Below are positions 52,755 through 63,997 of a DNA stretch of 64,000 nt, piece by piece (the stretch's first letter is position 1; each line of letters starts with the position of its first letter). The position numbers and the translations under genes are program-made. This DNA is from Aulostomus chinensis (Eukaryota > Chordata > Actinopteri > Syngnathiformes > Aulostomidae). The notes beneath the pieces are model-generated. The model was not told the DNA's origin and ran no database searches. It saw only the letters and a program-made list of their open reading frames with translations. The stretch is taken from NCBI GenBank assembly GCA_037954235.1, contig JBBMOA010000018.1:5640501-5704500 (forward strand), given 5' to 3'.

Positions 52755-53909
52755 ATATATGTATATGTCACAATAATTTCTTCTCAGTGACCTTTAAATG
52801 ATAGAGACTGGATCCAAAGAATCAAAGTTTGAGTTGAATTTATTTTCTTGTACAAGAAGGAGCGTTTTACAATACAACACCCAAGTGAGGTCACAGAGAA
52901 AAGACTCACTTTGGAGCTCTAGCAGTTGGGTTTATATACCTTACAACTGTGCGTTTCTGCTTTCTCCTGTTTATACAGACACATTCCACAGATATCGTCA
53001 CATATCTTCTCAGTCCTCTAAGTAACGGCGAGCTTAATAGTTTTAAATCAAGGTGGCATCTCTTGACCCTTTATTCTAACCTATGCAAACTCCAGGACAA
53101 ACCAGAAACCCCACCATGGCATGTGAAAAGAATTTTTACAATAACATTATCATATTGTAAGTACCACACAACTTTGACCTCCGCCTTCATTTGCCTGAAC
53201 AGATAAACCCACCATTAACACCACAAAGCTTCCAAAGTTCATCCCAGTGATCCGAGGTTACCCCGAGGAGCTTGAATGTGAAGCCGATGGTCACCCTCCT
53301 CCAAAGATCCAGTGGCTCTACAGCTCAGACAAGGTTCCCCGTGTCTCTGGAGGCAAGCTCAATGTCTCTGAGGCGGGCTTCTACAACTGCAGCGCCACTA
53401 ACGAAGTTGATTCCAGCTTCCATCAGGTGGAAGTCGTCTTAAAAGGTAATAACACTCTTGAAGCTAGAAAAACAGGGCTTTTTTTGTCTGAATTAACGAG
53501 TTTTGGTTTTATTTCTTTTTTTTTCTTTTTTTTTTTACAAGAAATTATATATAATTAATTATATTCAATTTTAATGAAAAAGAAAAATTTGGCAGTCTTC
53601 CTCAGACAATACAAGGTAATATATGGCACGGTTACCGAAAAACAGGGCTGGAAAAAAAAAAAATCTGATTGTTATTAACAGACGCCTGGTCTGAATGTTG
53701 TTTCAGAGGACTACCTGCCCCTCATAGCTGGATTGGTGGCCATCACGGTGCTGGTCATCTCCGTCATCTTCATCTTCATCTACTCCATCTACTACAAGAA
53801 CACCAAAATGCGGCAGTACAGTCTGAAAAACCCTAAACTCAGCACCCACAATGGCAACGTAGCTCACAATGGCTGGGAACAGCAGTTGCCTATGACTAAA
53901 CTGTCGTAG
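49052..53909 (+). CDS. Gene B: ICAM-like membrane protein, three Ig domains
   Basis: Exons: 49,052-49,133 (signal peptide), 50,089-50,355 (D1), 50,455-50,613 and 51,976-52,191 (D2 in two pieces), 53,203-53,445 (D3), 53,707-53,909 (membrane span, tail, TAG). All joins are phase 1 and give 389 residues. D1 is about residues 28-116 and keeps a YWE motif but has only two Cys. D2 (117-241) carries the DREHNGRQFWC ICAM-like signature plus two extra Cys just after the internal intron. D3 (242-322) is canonical. The membrane span is about 328-352. The tail begins KNTKMRQYSLK, basic with a Tyr-x-Leu, reminiscent of the ICAM-1 juxtamembrane tail that binds cytoskeletal linkers. It is probably a surface ligand for leukocyte integrins (inference from the family). 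Confidence 0.87.
52213..52766. repeat. Large compound (CA)n(TA)n(TATG)n satellite in gene B intron 4
   Basis: About 550 bases: CA run, TA run, a long middle of TATA-TGTG-type units, a second TA run, then GT. It lies between the D2b and D3 exons. Frames through it on both strands, Tyr/Ile/Thr/His/Cys/Val repeats, are artefacts. Confidence 0.97.
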
Positions 53910-54860
53910 CGGTACCTCCGGACCACTCTGAACGCGCTGCACCACCACCTCGGACTCGCCGGTGGTTCCAAGGCTCAAATCAAATGCCTCACACTGGACT
54001 GGGATATCCTCCACACCTCAAAGAGTTGCGCCAACCTTCTTTTTTTTTTTTCTTTCTCAACATTTGAAATGTTTTATTCTTTATGGAATCAGTTCATTTT
54101 AAAAATTAGTAACCTTGGCTTGAGATGTACAATTCAGTATTTACTACTGCAACTGGTTTTCACTGGACGTAAAGAGGAAAGGGCAACCTTTGGCCACGGG
54201 CCTTGTTATTTTTAGTAAGCACAGTGGGAATTTAATATGATTATGAATGTTTTTGTTGTTGTATGTTTCTCTGATGTTTTTATGCCCCTTCATTGCCAAC
54301 TCCATCTTAGATCCTTGCGCTTACTTTACAAACTGAGCGTGAGTGGTTCTTGGACTTAGTGACCCCCCGCCCGAGGCTGCTGTGGTTTGAAAAGGGGAAA
54401 TGCACTACTTCGCTTATCGGCGGCCCAGCTGCACTCACTGTGTGGACAGTATGACTTGTGCATACCATTCACTGAGCCCATTGTCCTTTCGCTAGTTTTT
54501 TTTTTGTTGTTTTTTTTTTTGGAAGCACTTGTTTGGTAGCCGTCTCTGTGCCTGATGCTTTGTTGTGCCATACTGTGTCAGGCTCTGGGCGCATTGGAAA
54601 AAATTGTCCTGTTCTGCAGTCATATGCTTCTCTGTGAATGACAGCAGGCATCGTTGCCTAATGCCTATCACAGGTGTATATTCAGAATAATATTTTGTGT
54701 AAATTGAAAAGCTTTATTTATTCATTACAGACAGTCAAGACTGAGGATTTTAGCATTGAAAATGGACTGCATGAGGGATGTAAATGTTGGAAGAGTGAGG
54801 GACATGAGGTGTGTGTGAATACTGCTGTAAATATTTCAGACTGTATTTTAATATTAAAAG
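53910..54860 (+). other. Gene B 3' UTR with candidate poly(A) signal
   Basis: Follows the stop codon with no further exon. The first good poly(A) signal candidate is ATTAAA at 54,853-54,858, followed by a GT-rich GTGTGGACTTT. The UTR would be about 950 bases. Confidence 0.4.
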
Positions 54861-55020
54861 TGTGGACTTTCAAACAAACTCCTTTGTTATTACTTCAGAA
54901 AGTAGGTTATGTGATCGCTGCGGGTTGTGGGACTTTTTTAATTTTAATTCAGATCTAGGTCAATGTGCAGTGTTTTCACTTTTATGAGGGAGCTTTGATT
55001 GTTTTATCAAATATTATTTC

Positions 55021-55404
55021 TCCATCCATCCATTTTCTACAGCTTATCCTGTTAAGGGTTGTGGGGGGCTGGCTGGAGTCTATCCCACCAGTCTTCAGGG
55101 AAGAGGCGGGGTTCACACTGGACAGGTTGCCAGTCCATGACAGGGCCAACACATAGAGACAGACAATATATCCACAGCTCCTTCCACACCTATTGCTGTT
55201 TAATACAATTATTCTCACACTCACAGCCACGCCTACGGTCCATTTAGAGTCTGGATTAACCTCGTCCCCTCTTGATGTCTTTGGACTGTGGGAGGAAGCT
55301 GGAGTACCGGAGAGGACCCATGCAGGAACAGGGAGACCATGGAGACTTGAACCCAGAACCTTCTTGCTGTGAGAGTGCTGACCACTGCACCACCGTGCCA
55401 CCAA
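55021..55404 (+). mobile_element. RTE/Expander-like retroposon 3' end
   Basis: CCATCCATCC start, TTCTACAGCTTATCC, GGCTGGAGTCTATCCCA, GACAGGTTGCCAGTCCATG, TCTTTGGACTGTGGGAGGA, and the terminal CTGACCACTGCACCACCGTG. This is a fuller copy of the element in gene A intron 4, in the same orientation, between genes B and C. Confidence 0.7.
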
Positions 55405-56160
55405 TATTATTTCTATAGTAGAAAAAAAAGGGACACTTTCTGTACAATTTAAGCTAATATTTTATATTCTTATAGTGTAGTAATTGTAGGGATTTGGAGT
55501 TGTGAGGTCATGTGACATGGAAGGTATGAAAAATAGGAGTTTCACTTTCAAATGAATGAAATAAAAAAGCAGAAAAATACTGCTGTCAAAGATGTATCTT
55601 ATTGTCCAGTAATATCTGGTATTGATTTGGAATCACTTGGTCACCTCACAGAAACTTGATTTAAAATGTATTTTTTTTTATAACAGCTAAATAAAGTGGA
55701 AGGGGGGGGGAATCACACTTGCATTTAAATAATTGTATTAAACAGCAACAGATGTGGAAGGAGCTGTAGATACTTTTGAAATTGAGTCTTACGGGTCACA
55801 TGTCATGAAAAATAACAAAAGGGGCACCCCAAAACTAACTTGAGGTGACGGTTTACTGACTGTCTTCACTGGACACAGGGCCCCACACACCCTCAAACAG
55901 AGAATATTTGCGTTCCCCAAGGTGAAAAAAGTTGAATTGGTCCAGCATGTGATCCTTTTGCTGCCTTCTGGTGCTGTGGGAAATAATACAATCACAGAGA
56001 GCAACCATCAGCCATGGGCGGGGTTCGAATGCTCACCAAGACAGAACACACATCGCTTCAGTCGTAGAATGTGTGGCATTGATAGTACCACTTCCTGGAC
56101 AGCGATAAAGCTTACTCGCCTCATTGCCCAGTCGATGCAAGGCGATTTATGGAGTCATCG
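55405..56160. other. Intergenic sequence between genes B and C
   Basis: AT-rich, with a G-run at 55,702-55,709. No exon is supported. Confidence 0.5.
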
Positions 56161-56163
56161 GTG

Positions 56164-56260
56164 GTTGCCTGGCAACTGCCATCTGTTTACAGGCGCCATG
56201 CTAAACTGGAGCTGACAAGTGACGTCAGAGACGTCAGCGGTGTTTGCCAATTACTATAAG
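56164..56260 (+). promoter_or_regulatory. Gene C promoter candidate: X-box, CRE, CCAAT, TATA-like
   Basis: In order on the plus strand: palindromic RFX-type X-box GTTGCCTGGCAAC (56,164-56,176), full CRE TGACGTCA (56,220-56,227), a second CRE-like GACGTCAG (56,230-56,237), CCAAT (56,247-56,251) and a TATA-like TATAAG (56,255-56,260). The start codon is 280 bases further on. RFX, CREB and NF-Y are the factors that bind these three site types in MHC class II promoters, although spacing and CCAAT orientation differ here. Confidence 0.5.
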
Positions 56261-56539
56261 AAAGGACGAGAACAGGCATTCAGCAAACAAAAACAAAAAG
56301 TCGAAACATTATTTTAGACAACCCCCTAGTTAGGATAAGCTACTGGTGTTCAGCTAATTCCAATCAAACACTTCCGGGATTAAAGTCAACGGATCACACG
56401 TCAATGCACCACCACCACTTCTTGAGTGACTGCTGGAACGAAAGCGTCTGTGAGGGCGGCAGATTTGGAAGCAAATGAGTCAAAGTTGACCCTTTTTGGA
56501 GTTCTTCTGCTCGTAAAAGTCTTTTTTTGTGCACACATC

Positions 56540-59047
56540 ATGATATTGTTCTTCGTATTCGGCGGTTTAATTGCGTCTGCAGGTAATTTACGTGAGCATT
56601 TCTGTTCTTTGTACCTCTCGTTGTCTGTTCGCTCAAGCAAAACATTTGCTTCGGTTTGTTTTTGCACATTTACTTTATGTTTCATCGTCTATTCATCGCG
56701 CCTGGCCTACAGACATGATGTGATCAACTAATAATGATTTAATTTGTACTTTTTGTGTGTTGGGGACCAAAATTAACCCATCTTATTGCGAGGTAATGTC
56801 GCTCTGATAGGGAAAGTTGAACTGTATCTACACGATTTAATGTTTCTCTTTCATCCCTGTAGAAAGATATGTCGAGACAAACCTTTTGTAGTTTTTTAAA
56901 AAATCTTATATTTACTTAAAGTTAACACAATCAGTCATTCATATTTGTGCTGCTTTCAGTTTTGTTTTGCAAAGCTCGAGGTGAAGTCACCCAAATGAAT
57001 GAAAGAACAGTTCCTCGGTCAATCTCGTCATTCTTAGTGGGAGATGATTTGAACCATAATGTACTTCATTGTCCAGGCCATGCATGAATGCTGCGCTGAA
57101 CACTGTTTAATTCATGTCCCTTTGCACTGTTTGTGGTAGCAGGAAAAGTCGTCGGCGCCGCCTGTCCCCTTGTCTTGATTCCTCCTCAAGTCGTGGTGAG
57201 ATACGGTGACTCCTTCTCGGTCAACTGCAGCTCCTTAACCAATCAGTCTGAGGGCATTGGTTGGGAGTCTTCATCTGGTGGCACAGGGCTGATAAAACGG
57301 GCTACAACTCTTCCCTTTGTGATAAACCCGGTGAATAAATGGAACTACGATCCAGAGTGCTTCATCAATCTGCTGAATGGTGATCAGTGTACAGTCGAGC
57401 TACCTGTTACCGTTTACAGTAAGTAGGGAAACATTTAGCTTCCTCCCTAAAGCCAGAGAAGGGGAATGGTGTCCTTCTTTTTTTCAGTGCGGGCATCAAA
57501 GAGTTAAGCTCAACAGAAGACTGTCTGCCTGCTTGTTAGCTTAGCACAATCATGTAGCGTACCCCTGTCTTGCCCGCTCAGCTTCCAAAAGTCGCTTGTC
57601 CACTTCCTATTCTGAATGAAATGGATCAGGATCTGGTTTCGTTCAGACGTAAATATCCTCATCCTCGTCCTCGTTTCAAAGTCGGCCATGATGAACAGTA
57701 GCGGTCGCTCTTCTCCTGGTCAACAAATGTCAGAAAAATACTTCTAGTTGTGTATCTGATTTTGAAAGAATAAAATCTCCTCATTTTAAATTGTGAGTTC
57801 CTAGAAAACATTGTACGCAACTCTAGTTCTATTAATGCAGGTTAAGACCATTTGGAGAAAGATGGTTTGATGACTTTTGACAGGTATGCTATCCCACCCA
57901 TTCACTACCATTCATTGTGCGAAGCTAACTAGCGATCATCTGGTGTCTGTTGGTCTCAGCTTCCTAATACACACACACACACACACACACAGTAAAGAAG
58001 GGTATCTTTCTGGTCTGGCTCAGGGGAAGATGACAAATAAGTATTTTTAAGTCGAAAATTTATCAGAAGTCATGACTCGTGTTTTTCCTTTTTTTTTTTT
58101 TCTTCTTTCAATCTCCAGAAATGCCTGACAGCGTGTCTTTATCGCCGTCGAGTCCCATGGGTCCCATGGTGGAGGGTGAAGAGTATCAAATGACGTGTGA
58201 CATTGTCAACGTGGCACCAGCAAGGAACCTCACTGTGTTGTGGCTAATCGGACAAAAGGTTGTCCACATCCAGACCTTCCACGATGCTAGTTCATCTCCA
58301 GTCAATGTATCGTCTGTCCTCCTCCTGCCCGCCCACAGAGATCATCATGGAGGAAAGATTTGCTGCCAGGCAGGGCTAAACTTTGAACCACCAGAACTAA
58401 AACCTCTCATGATGTCATCCCAGCCCCGTGTATTGACTGTACATTGTAAGTTTAGCACAATCGTCATGTCATGATCAGGAGATCTTTAAGGTTTTCTTTT
58501 TTTTGTTTTCTCTGTTAGTTTACTTTTTTTTCCTCTGTTTTTAAATTTCATCTGTTGTCCTCAGACCCTCCAACCTTCAGCGAACCTGAAGAAGAGTTGC
58601 TAACACTTCCACCCGGTGGGAAAATAAGTTTAAACTGCACTGCCTCGGGAAACCCCTTGCCAGTCCACAAGTGGCATCTCTCACACGCCATACAGATAGA
58701 GACTGAAACCCTTCAAGGGAATCAACCCATTCTGACACCCTCCTTCCCACTTCCTGGGACCTACAGCTGCACAGCGTCTAACACGGAGGGCGTCAGCACC
58801 AAATATTTCATCGTCACAGAAGCTCCAAGTAAGATACTCATTAAGTTTGTTGAGGTTTTTTTTCTCTTTCTGCGCTAATCGTTTGATAATCCCACCATGC
58901 TGTTGTTCTCCATCAGGTAGTCGCCCCGGGACCACTGCTGGGATTGTAATGGCTGTGCTCTTTGTTTTGATTTTTATTGTGGGATGCGTGGTTTCTCACA
59001 AACAGAGAATCTCTCAGGTTGCAAGACCAGAGAGTCCAAATAGATGA
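56540..59047 (+). CDS. Gene C: ICAM-like membrane protein, three Ig domains
   Basis: Exons: 56,540-56,582 (short signal peptide MILFFVFGGLIASA), 57,143-57,418 (D1), 58,119-58,445 (D2), 58,565-58,828 (D3), 58,917-59,047 (membrane span and tail, TGA). All joins are phase 1, giving 346 residues. D1 (15-106) has four Cys and an IGWES motif at the integrin-contact position. D2 (107-215) carries HRDHHGGKICC, very close to the RRDHHGANFSC of human ICAM-1 D2 as I recall it, with one extra Cys. D3 (216-303) has a canonical Cys pair. The span is about 311-329 and the tail about 16 residues, HKQR first. An upstream in-frame GTG extension exists, but the ATG gives a clean signal peptide. A second terminal exon follows at 59,096-59,250. 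Confidence 0.87.
57441..58065. mobile_element. MITE copy in gene C intron 2
   Basis: The right part at 57,901-57,934 and 57,990-58,050 matches the right part of the MITE in gene A intron 5, including the CACTACCATTCATTGTG phrase, a CA tract and a GTATCTTTCTGG phrase. The left part at about 57,530-57,560 is its degenerate inverse. It is more diverged and shorter than the gene A copy. Confidence 0.5.
57967..57992. repeat. (CA)n microsatellite
   Basis: CA run inside the MITE copy of gene C intron 2. Confidence 0.95.
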
Positions 59048-59095
59048 GAGAGAGAGAGAGAGAAAGAGAATAACATGAACTCCCATCTCCCACAG

Positions 59096-59250
59096 GGCAT
59101 TCACCAACCCTTGCAGCCATACTTGGAGTATTTGTGTCCCTGGGAGCCCTGGGAGCCATTGTTGGTCTATTTTTGGTGACACCTGATGGCACATTTTCTC
59201 TCAGCAAAGGCAGCTATCTCAGAGGACAGCCAACCGCCGGAGCTGTATGA
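59096..59250 (+). CDS. Alternative terminal exon of gene C (second membrane span)
   Basis: After CTCCCATCTCCCACAG (good acceptor, AG at 59,094-59,095) an open frame in phase 1 can join directly to the D3 exon ending at 58,828. It encodes RHSPTLAAILG, a hydrophobic stretch of about 23 residues rich in Leu, Val, Gly and Ala, then a tail with TFSLSKGSYLRG, to TGA at 59,248-59,250. Using it instead of the 58,917 exon gives a 354-residue isoform with a different membrane span and tail. Only 48 bases separate the two exons' coding parts. Transcript evidence is needed to tell an alternative exon from a decayed duplicate. Confidence 0.5.
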
Positions 59251-62200
59251 GGATATTTTTTATTTTTTTATTGTTTTTTAAATTTTGATTCTATTTTGCA
59301 TGGCTTTACAATCAAAAAGGAGCTTTTTGTTGTTGTTTTTGTGCTTGGAGCTGTTACTCTTTTGTGTGTCGGGCCTCAGGGTGCTCTGCTCTGCTCTGTA
59401 TGCTCAGCTGGTGGACTTTTGCCCGTGTTTGGCTGCGTTCAAGAATGCATGATCCCATCAGCTTTGAGCTCTGCTAATCAATATCGTTCACAAAAAGTCT
59501 TCTTACGTGCAATCAGGAAAGTTACTCATTATTTTAAATTGCTTATACAATGCAGTCGTTTGCTAATCCAGTTCCTCCCCAACTCTGTTACGAGAAAGCA
59601 TGCAGCTCACTCTTTTTCAGTTGTTACAGTGGCGCTAATTTCCTACATTAGGTCTGCGCTGGCAAGAAATTGACTCTCCCACAAGAAATGCAGCCAGAGG
59701 AAGCTGGGTTTCCTTTAATCCACTCCTCCAATTACTTAAAAAAAAAAAAAATGTGTATAAGAATAATCCCACAGGAGAAATGTTGAGTTAAACGTGTGTA
59801 AATCCACTAATTCTGTCAACCTTGTGTTGAACTCAGCGCAGCTCCAGCAGCAAATACAAGACAAACTCGATGGCGACGTCACTTTTTCCTAACATGCAAC
59901 GAGCTGGCAAGCGCACTCCGGCAGGAACGCAGGTTGTTGCACAGTGAATGATGATGTAGCTCAAGAAACGCGTGACAATTTTTTTTTTTTTTGCTTGTCT
60001 TTTACAAATGAGTCATGTCTTAGTTATTTAATCTTGGGGTTCTAAAGATTATTCTACTTCAAGGCCCACTCATTCATACTCGTTACCAGCCAGGGTCCTT
60101 TTTTTTTTTTGTTTTTGTTTTTTTTCCAAAAAAGGAAAGATTCCAAATCTGTGCACAAATGTTACTATTTTTTTATTCAAATAGTTACCCTACTGTTTTT
60201 TTTCTATGTCAGGATCTTTCCCATTAACTGCTTGAACGCAACTACCAGATTTTTATTGTGCGTTTTTTTTGTTGTTTTTTTTTTAAACATGACATGGTTT
60301 TAACCTGTTATTTCTCTCGTCCTCAGATTAACATGAGTGCTGCGCAGCATTGTGATTGAAACCAAAAAAATATGGCAGTGAACGAGAAAAATGTTCACAA
60401 ATTCCTGATAACTGTGACACGAGAATCTCCTAAATCATACATGCGAATTCAAACTAGCATGAAAACCAGTTTTTTCCAGCATGGCTTTCAAAATAATATT
60501 CGACTAAATAAACAGCAAGAACCAAAAAGCTTTTACAAAAATCCATTCCTGCAACATTTGTGCAGTGCTGTTAAAAAAAAACTCTTGCGGTCACATGACT
60601 GCGCAGGCAGAATTTGACTGACTGCAAAACAGAGCCATTTTTTCATTTCTTTGTCTAAACGCACAGTTGCTTTGCCCGTTTGCGGAAGTCGGATGTGACA
60701 TCACTGGAAAGAAATGGACGTTTGCTCACTGGTCTTCACGCATCACGTCCAGTTAGGAATCTGTGTAACACACACACACACACCTGATGCGTTTATTTGA
60801 CAGTGAACAGCCATTTTATAACAGACGAGAGGCTTTAGCAGCTTGTTCCTCTACCCTCAGTTGTAATTTCATGCTTTTTTTTTTTTAAGTCATTATTTCT
60901 AAATTGCATTATTTCCTGATTATTGCTGCACCACAACAGCTTCCGCCTTCATGAATTATAGATCCTCTCGTTCTTATTTGACTCGGCTACATTAATAACA
61001 CTTGACATTGCTGTACAGATGTGTATTGCATTCACTTGAGAAGAAATAATCAACTGGGTTTTCCTGAATTAAAGACTTAGATATCTCTTGAATTCAGAAA
61101 ACAGCAGAATTTTTTTTATTCAGTTGTTTGTTTGTTTTCTAGGGGAGAAAATACATGATAATCCATAATTATCTCATTTCAGAAAAAAATGGCTGTTTTG
61201 ACTGTTTGTTTTTTTTTTTTTTTGTAATTTTCTCATTTTCTAAATTAATCAGATATTAAACTTGTTAACTCAGGAAAAACACGGCAGGTTTTTTTTTCCC
61301 CCCTCAGGTAAAAACAATATGCCTCTGTACAGCAGAGGTACAGGAGATAATTCCCAGAATACAAATGTTTACTTAATTTTAGAAAAATGTGTTATTTCAT
61401 GTGTTTGTACTTTCGCTATGCTCATTTCATCCTCTGTAAAAATACCTTTCTATATGTATATTTTTATATTATCTGTGTTGATACCATTCTGAAAGATGTT
61501 TCTTTTTTTGCACTGAAAACACTACCAAGTCCTTTGATGCGCCTCCACTGTAGTACCAAGCCAATTGTTGTCTCTATTGAAATTATTTCTGAGCCACTGA
61601 AATATGATGACGGATTTTCTTGACACAGAGAGCGCCAGCATGTGAGGAATCATTGAAAAGGACTATAACTCCACATGCATTTTGTGCATATTCATGAGTT
61701 GCTCAATTACATTCTTGGCCAGAATACTGATGGAGGCGAAGTCAAACCGGTGTCTTTCATTAACACGTCTCCCTGCCACCTTTTGTTGGACTTCTTTCTC
61801 TCTCATTCAAACCAGCGTACATTATACAGTGCTGAGGCTGCCATACTAATTAGTAGTGAACAAACTGAATGTAAAGAAGGATGGTTGTTATCCTGCTTCC
61901 ACTTGCCAATATAAAACATTTTTTCCCTCAAACCATGTTCTTTATCCTCATTCACAGAAAGTCTGAAGGCACCGTTTGCTCTGACTGTGTTGCTATAACA
62001 ACCTGGCAGAGCGAACACCACACCATTTTGTCATGAGGTTTAAAAGTTAATTCACATACATAGAAGGAACTGCATATTCAGTGGGAATATCATCTGTACA
62101 TTGAGTTTCTCAGCTGTGCTGTCCAGAAATACCCCCACTATCACCCCCCCCCCCACCCCCACCCCCACCCACCCATCCAAAAAAAAAAGGATCCGATTAC

Positions 62201-62866
62201 TTCCTCACTTTTCATTGTGGAGGGAGCTGATTCGTTGTGCAGCATTCTGGTCACAGTGTGAGTCGTACAAGCGACAAGCTGCGCAGCACCAACACGCCTG
62301 CCTGCTGGGATTTCGAAAAACACGGAGTTCAGAAGCCGTAGGAGATGAGCAGAAGTGAAATAAACAACGATTAGACAACCACCTAAAAATCAGAGCTTTG
62401 ACTGATGCAGCGGCTTTTACAGAGCGAGGAGAATATAAATATGTGCGATAACTATTATATCTATACTGTAAGATTGGAAAAGCAAAGTTCTTTTAAGCAA
62501 GAATTTGTTTCATGATATGGAATTGCTTTTGTATAATGACTTGTGGTGAACATATAAAAATGCCTGTAGTCCCTTTTATCCCTAACATATTTACTGACGT
62601 TTAATTTGCGCCCTGCATCTGCAGCATTTCTACTGTGTCATTTATGAACTGACCCACTGAGGTACAAAGGATGTGGTTGTCTTATTCAGGGATTTGCCAA
62701 TTGTTGAATTTCCCTCTTTCCCTTTTACCCCCACCTCCCCCAAAGTCAGCTGGGATGAAGGGGGCCCTTTTGTTGCAACATAGTTCCCTGCAGAGTTGCC
62801 AAGCAAGTTCAAGTTGGAATTTTCTTTCTCTGGCTCGATAAGCGAAGGCTCGCCGCACAAAATAAC
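59251..62866. other. Intergenic region between genes C and D
   Basis: T-rich, with many poly-T runs, a CA run at 60,770-60,783 and a C-rich run at 62,144-62,175. AATAAA motifs at 60,507-60,512 and 62,359-62,364 could serve as gene C poly(A) signals, but neither is singled out by context. No exon is supported. Confidence 0.45.
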
Positions 62867-63997
62867 ATGGGAAACAAGTTTCTGAAATGGATTCTGACGC
62901 TTTTCATGTTCCACTCAGGTGAGATGTTTTGTCCTCAATTGCTGTGGTTGTAGATAATCGTAAATGTCTTGTGGAATGGTTGTGAGGTGATAAATGAGAG
63001 CCTCTCATCGGTGATTACTACACCATCTCAACCATCACCATCATTGTTCTTTCTTTAAGAAGTTCTCATTTGTGCATTCTGGATGTTTGCAGAGTAAAAC
63101 AGGGCATGTTGCGTTTAGGTGTCCGAAGTATATTCTGCAGCCTGAGTCAGGCTTCATATGCTTATGAAAAACCTGGAAAATTCATGGAATTTGAAAAGGG
63201 CAGTTTCCAAGCCCGGAAAAGTCTGGAAATGTGCTCTGCACATACATGAAGACATATGTGATATTAGTTAAGATTGAGGAAAATCTCATTGGGGATATTT
63301 CCTTGAATATATGTTTATGCTGCGCGAAACAGAGTTTGTCATTTTTGGCCATTAGACATGGATTTGAGATGTTTTAGAGAATACATAGTCATGAAAATGT
63401 CATTAAAGGCGTGGGAAAAGTCATGAAGATGTTTCGGTAAAGTTCAAAGACGAACCCTGTCAGCCTATCACTACATGTCAGTTTCAGTAAATGATGTCAC
63501 GTTTCAGGTTAAAGTAAACACGAAAAACACCTTAATATATATTTTGTTGTCATCCCCTATCAATGAATAATTGACAAGGAAGTTCTAGCGGCGTTTTTAT
63601 TCTCAGGTGTGTAGAAATGAGGCCAATCCCTTATTCTGACATGATTATTCTGATGGCAAGGTTATGTAAGAGGAGGGCTTGTTTACAGGAACATCAGGAA
63701 GGTGATGATGATTGTTGCTGTTTGTCTCAGTGTCAGGTGATGGTTGCTCCTTAATCCTCAAGCCCTCCAGGGTTGTTGTGGGGTTCGGGGAGCCGGTGAC
63801 GGTCAGCTGCGAGGCGGCTAGGCCGGTTCGTGTCCTGGGCTGGGAATCATCCATCAATGCCGCTCACACACAGCAGGACCTGTCCGTCCAATGGAAGGTG
63901 GACAGTCTGATCGACTGGATAGAGGAGCCCATCTGTTATGGGGTGTTTTTCACAGCGCCGCGACAGTGTGAGGAGAAGCTCAACCTCGTCCTCTATA
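62867..63997 (+). CDS. Gene D: ICAM-like protein, 5' part only
   Basis: Exon 1 (62,867-62,918) encodes MGNKFLKWILTLFMFHS and a split Gly. It is 52 bases, the same length as exon 1 of gene A, and ends at G|GTGAGA. Exon 2 (63,737-63,997) encodes Ig D1 with four Cys, starting GDGCSL, with an LGWESS motif matching genes A and C and a QCEEK Cys before the last strand. It ends TAT A|GTG at the window edge, a phase 1 donor. An alternative acceptor six bases upstream (exon start 63,731) would add two residues. Later exons lie beyond the window. Its D1 pattern groups it with A and C rather than with B. Confidence 0.75.
63165..63440. repeat. Dispersed fish repeat in gene D intron 1
   Basis: The phrases GAAAAACCTGGAAAATTCATGG and GGAAAAGTCTGGAAATG in shortened form, and the later GTCATGAAAATGTCATTAAA, resemble a known high-copy teleost repeat. 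Identified from memory; borders approximate. Confidence 0.35.

Noticed and set aside
52192..52801. Long overlapping frames of up to 293 codons on both strands
   Set aside because: They are translations of the TA/TG/CA satellite (repeating Tyr-Ile, Thr-His, Cys-Val). Only the part before 52,192 is a real exon.
59018..59095. 78-base intron joining the two gene C terminal exons
   Set aside because: The donor CAG|GTTGCA is weak, and the resulting frame destroys the second hydrophobic segment. It is kept only as a minor alternative.
59296..59673. 125-codon frame with a hydrophobic start after gene C
   Set aside because: It begins with TTG, not ATG, sits in the probable 3' UTR and shows no family features.
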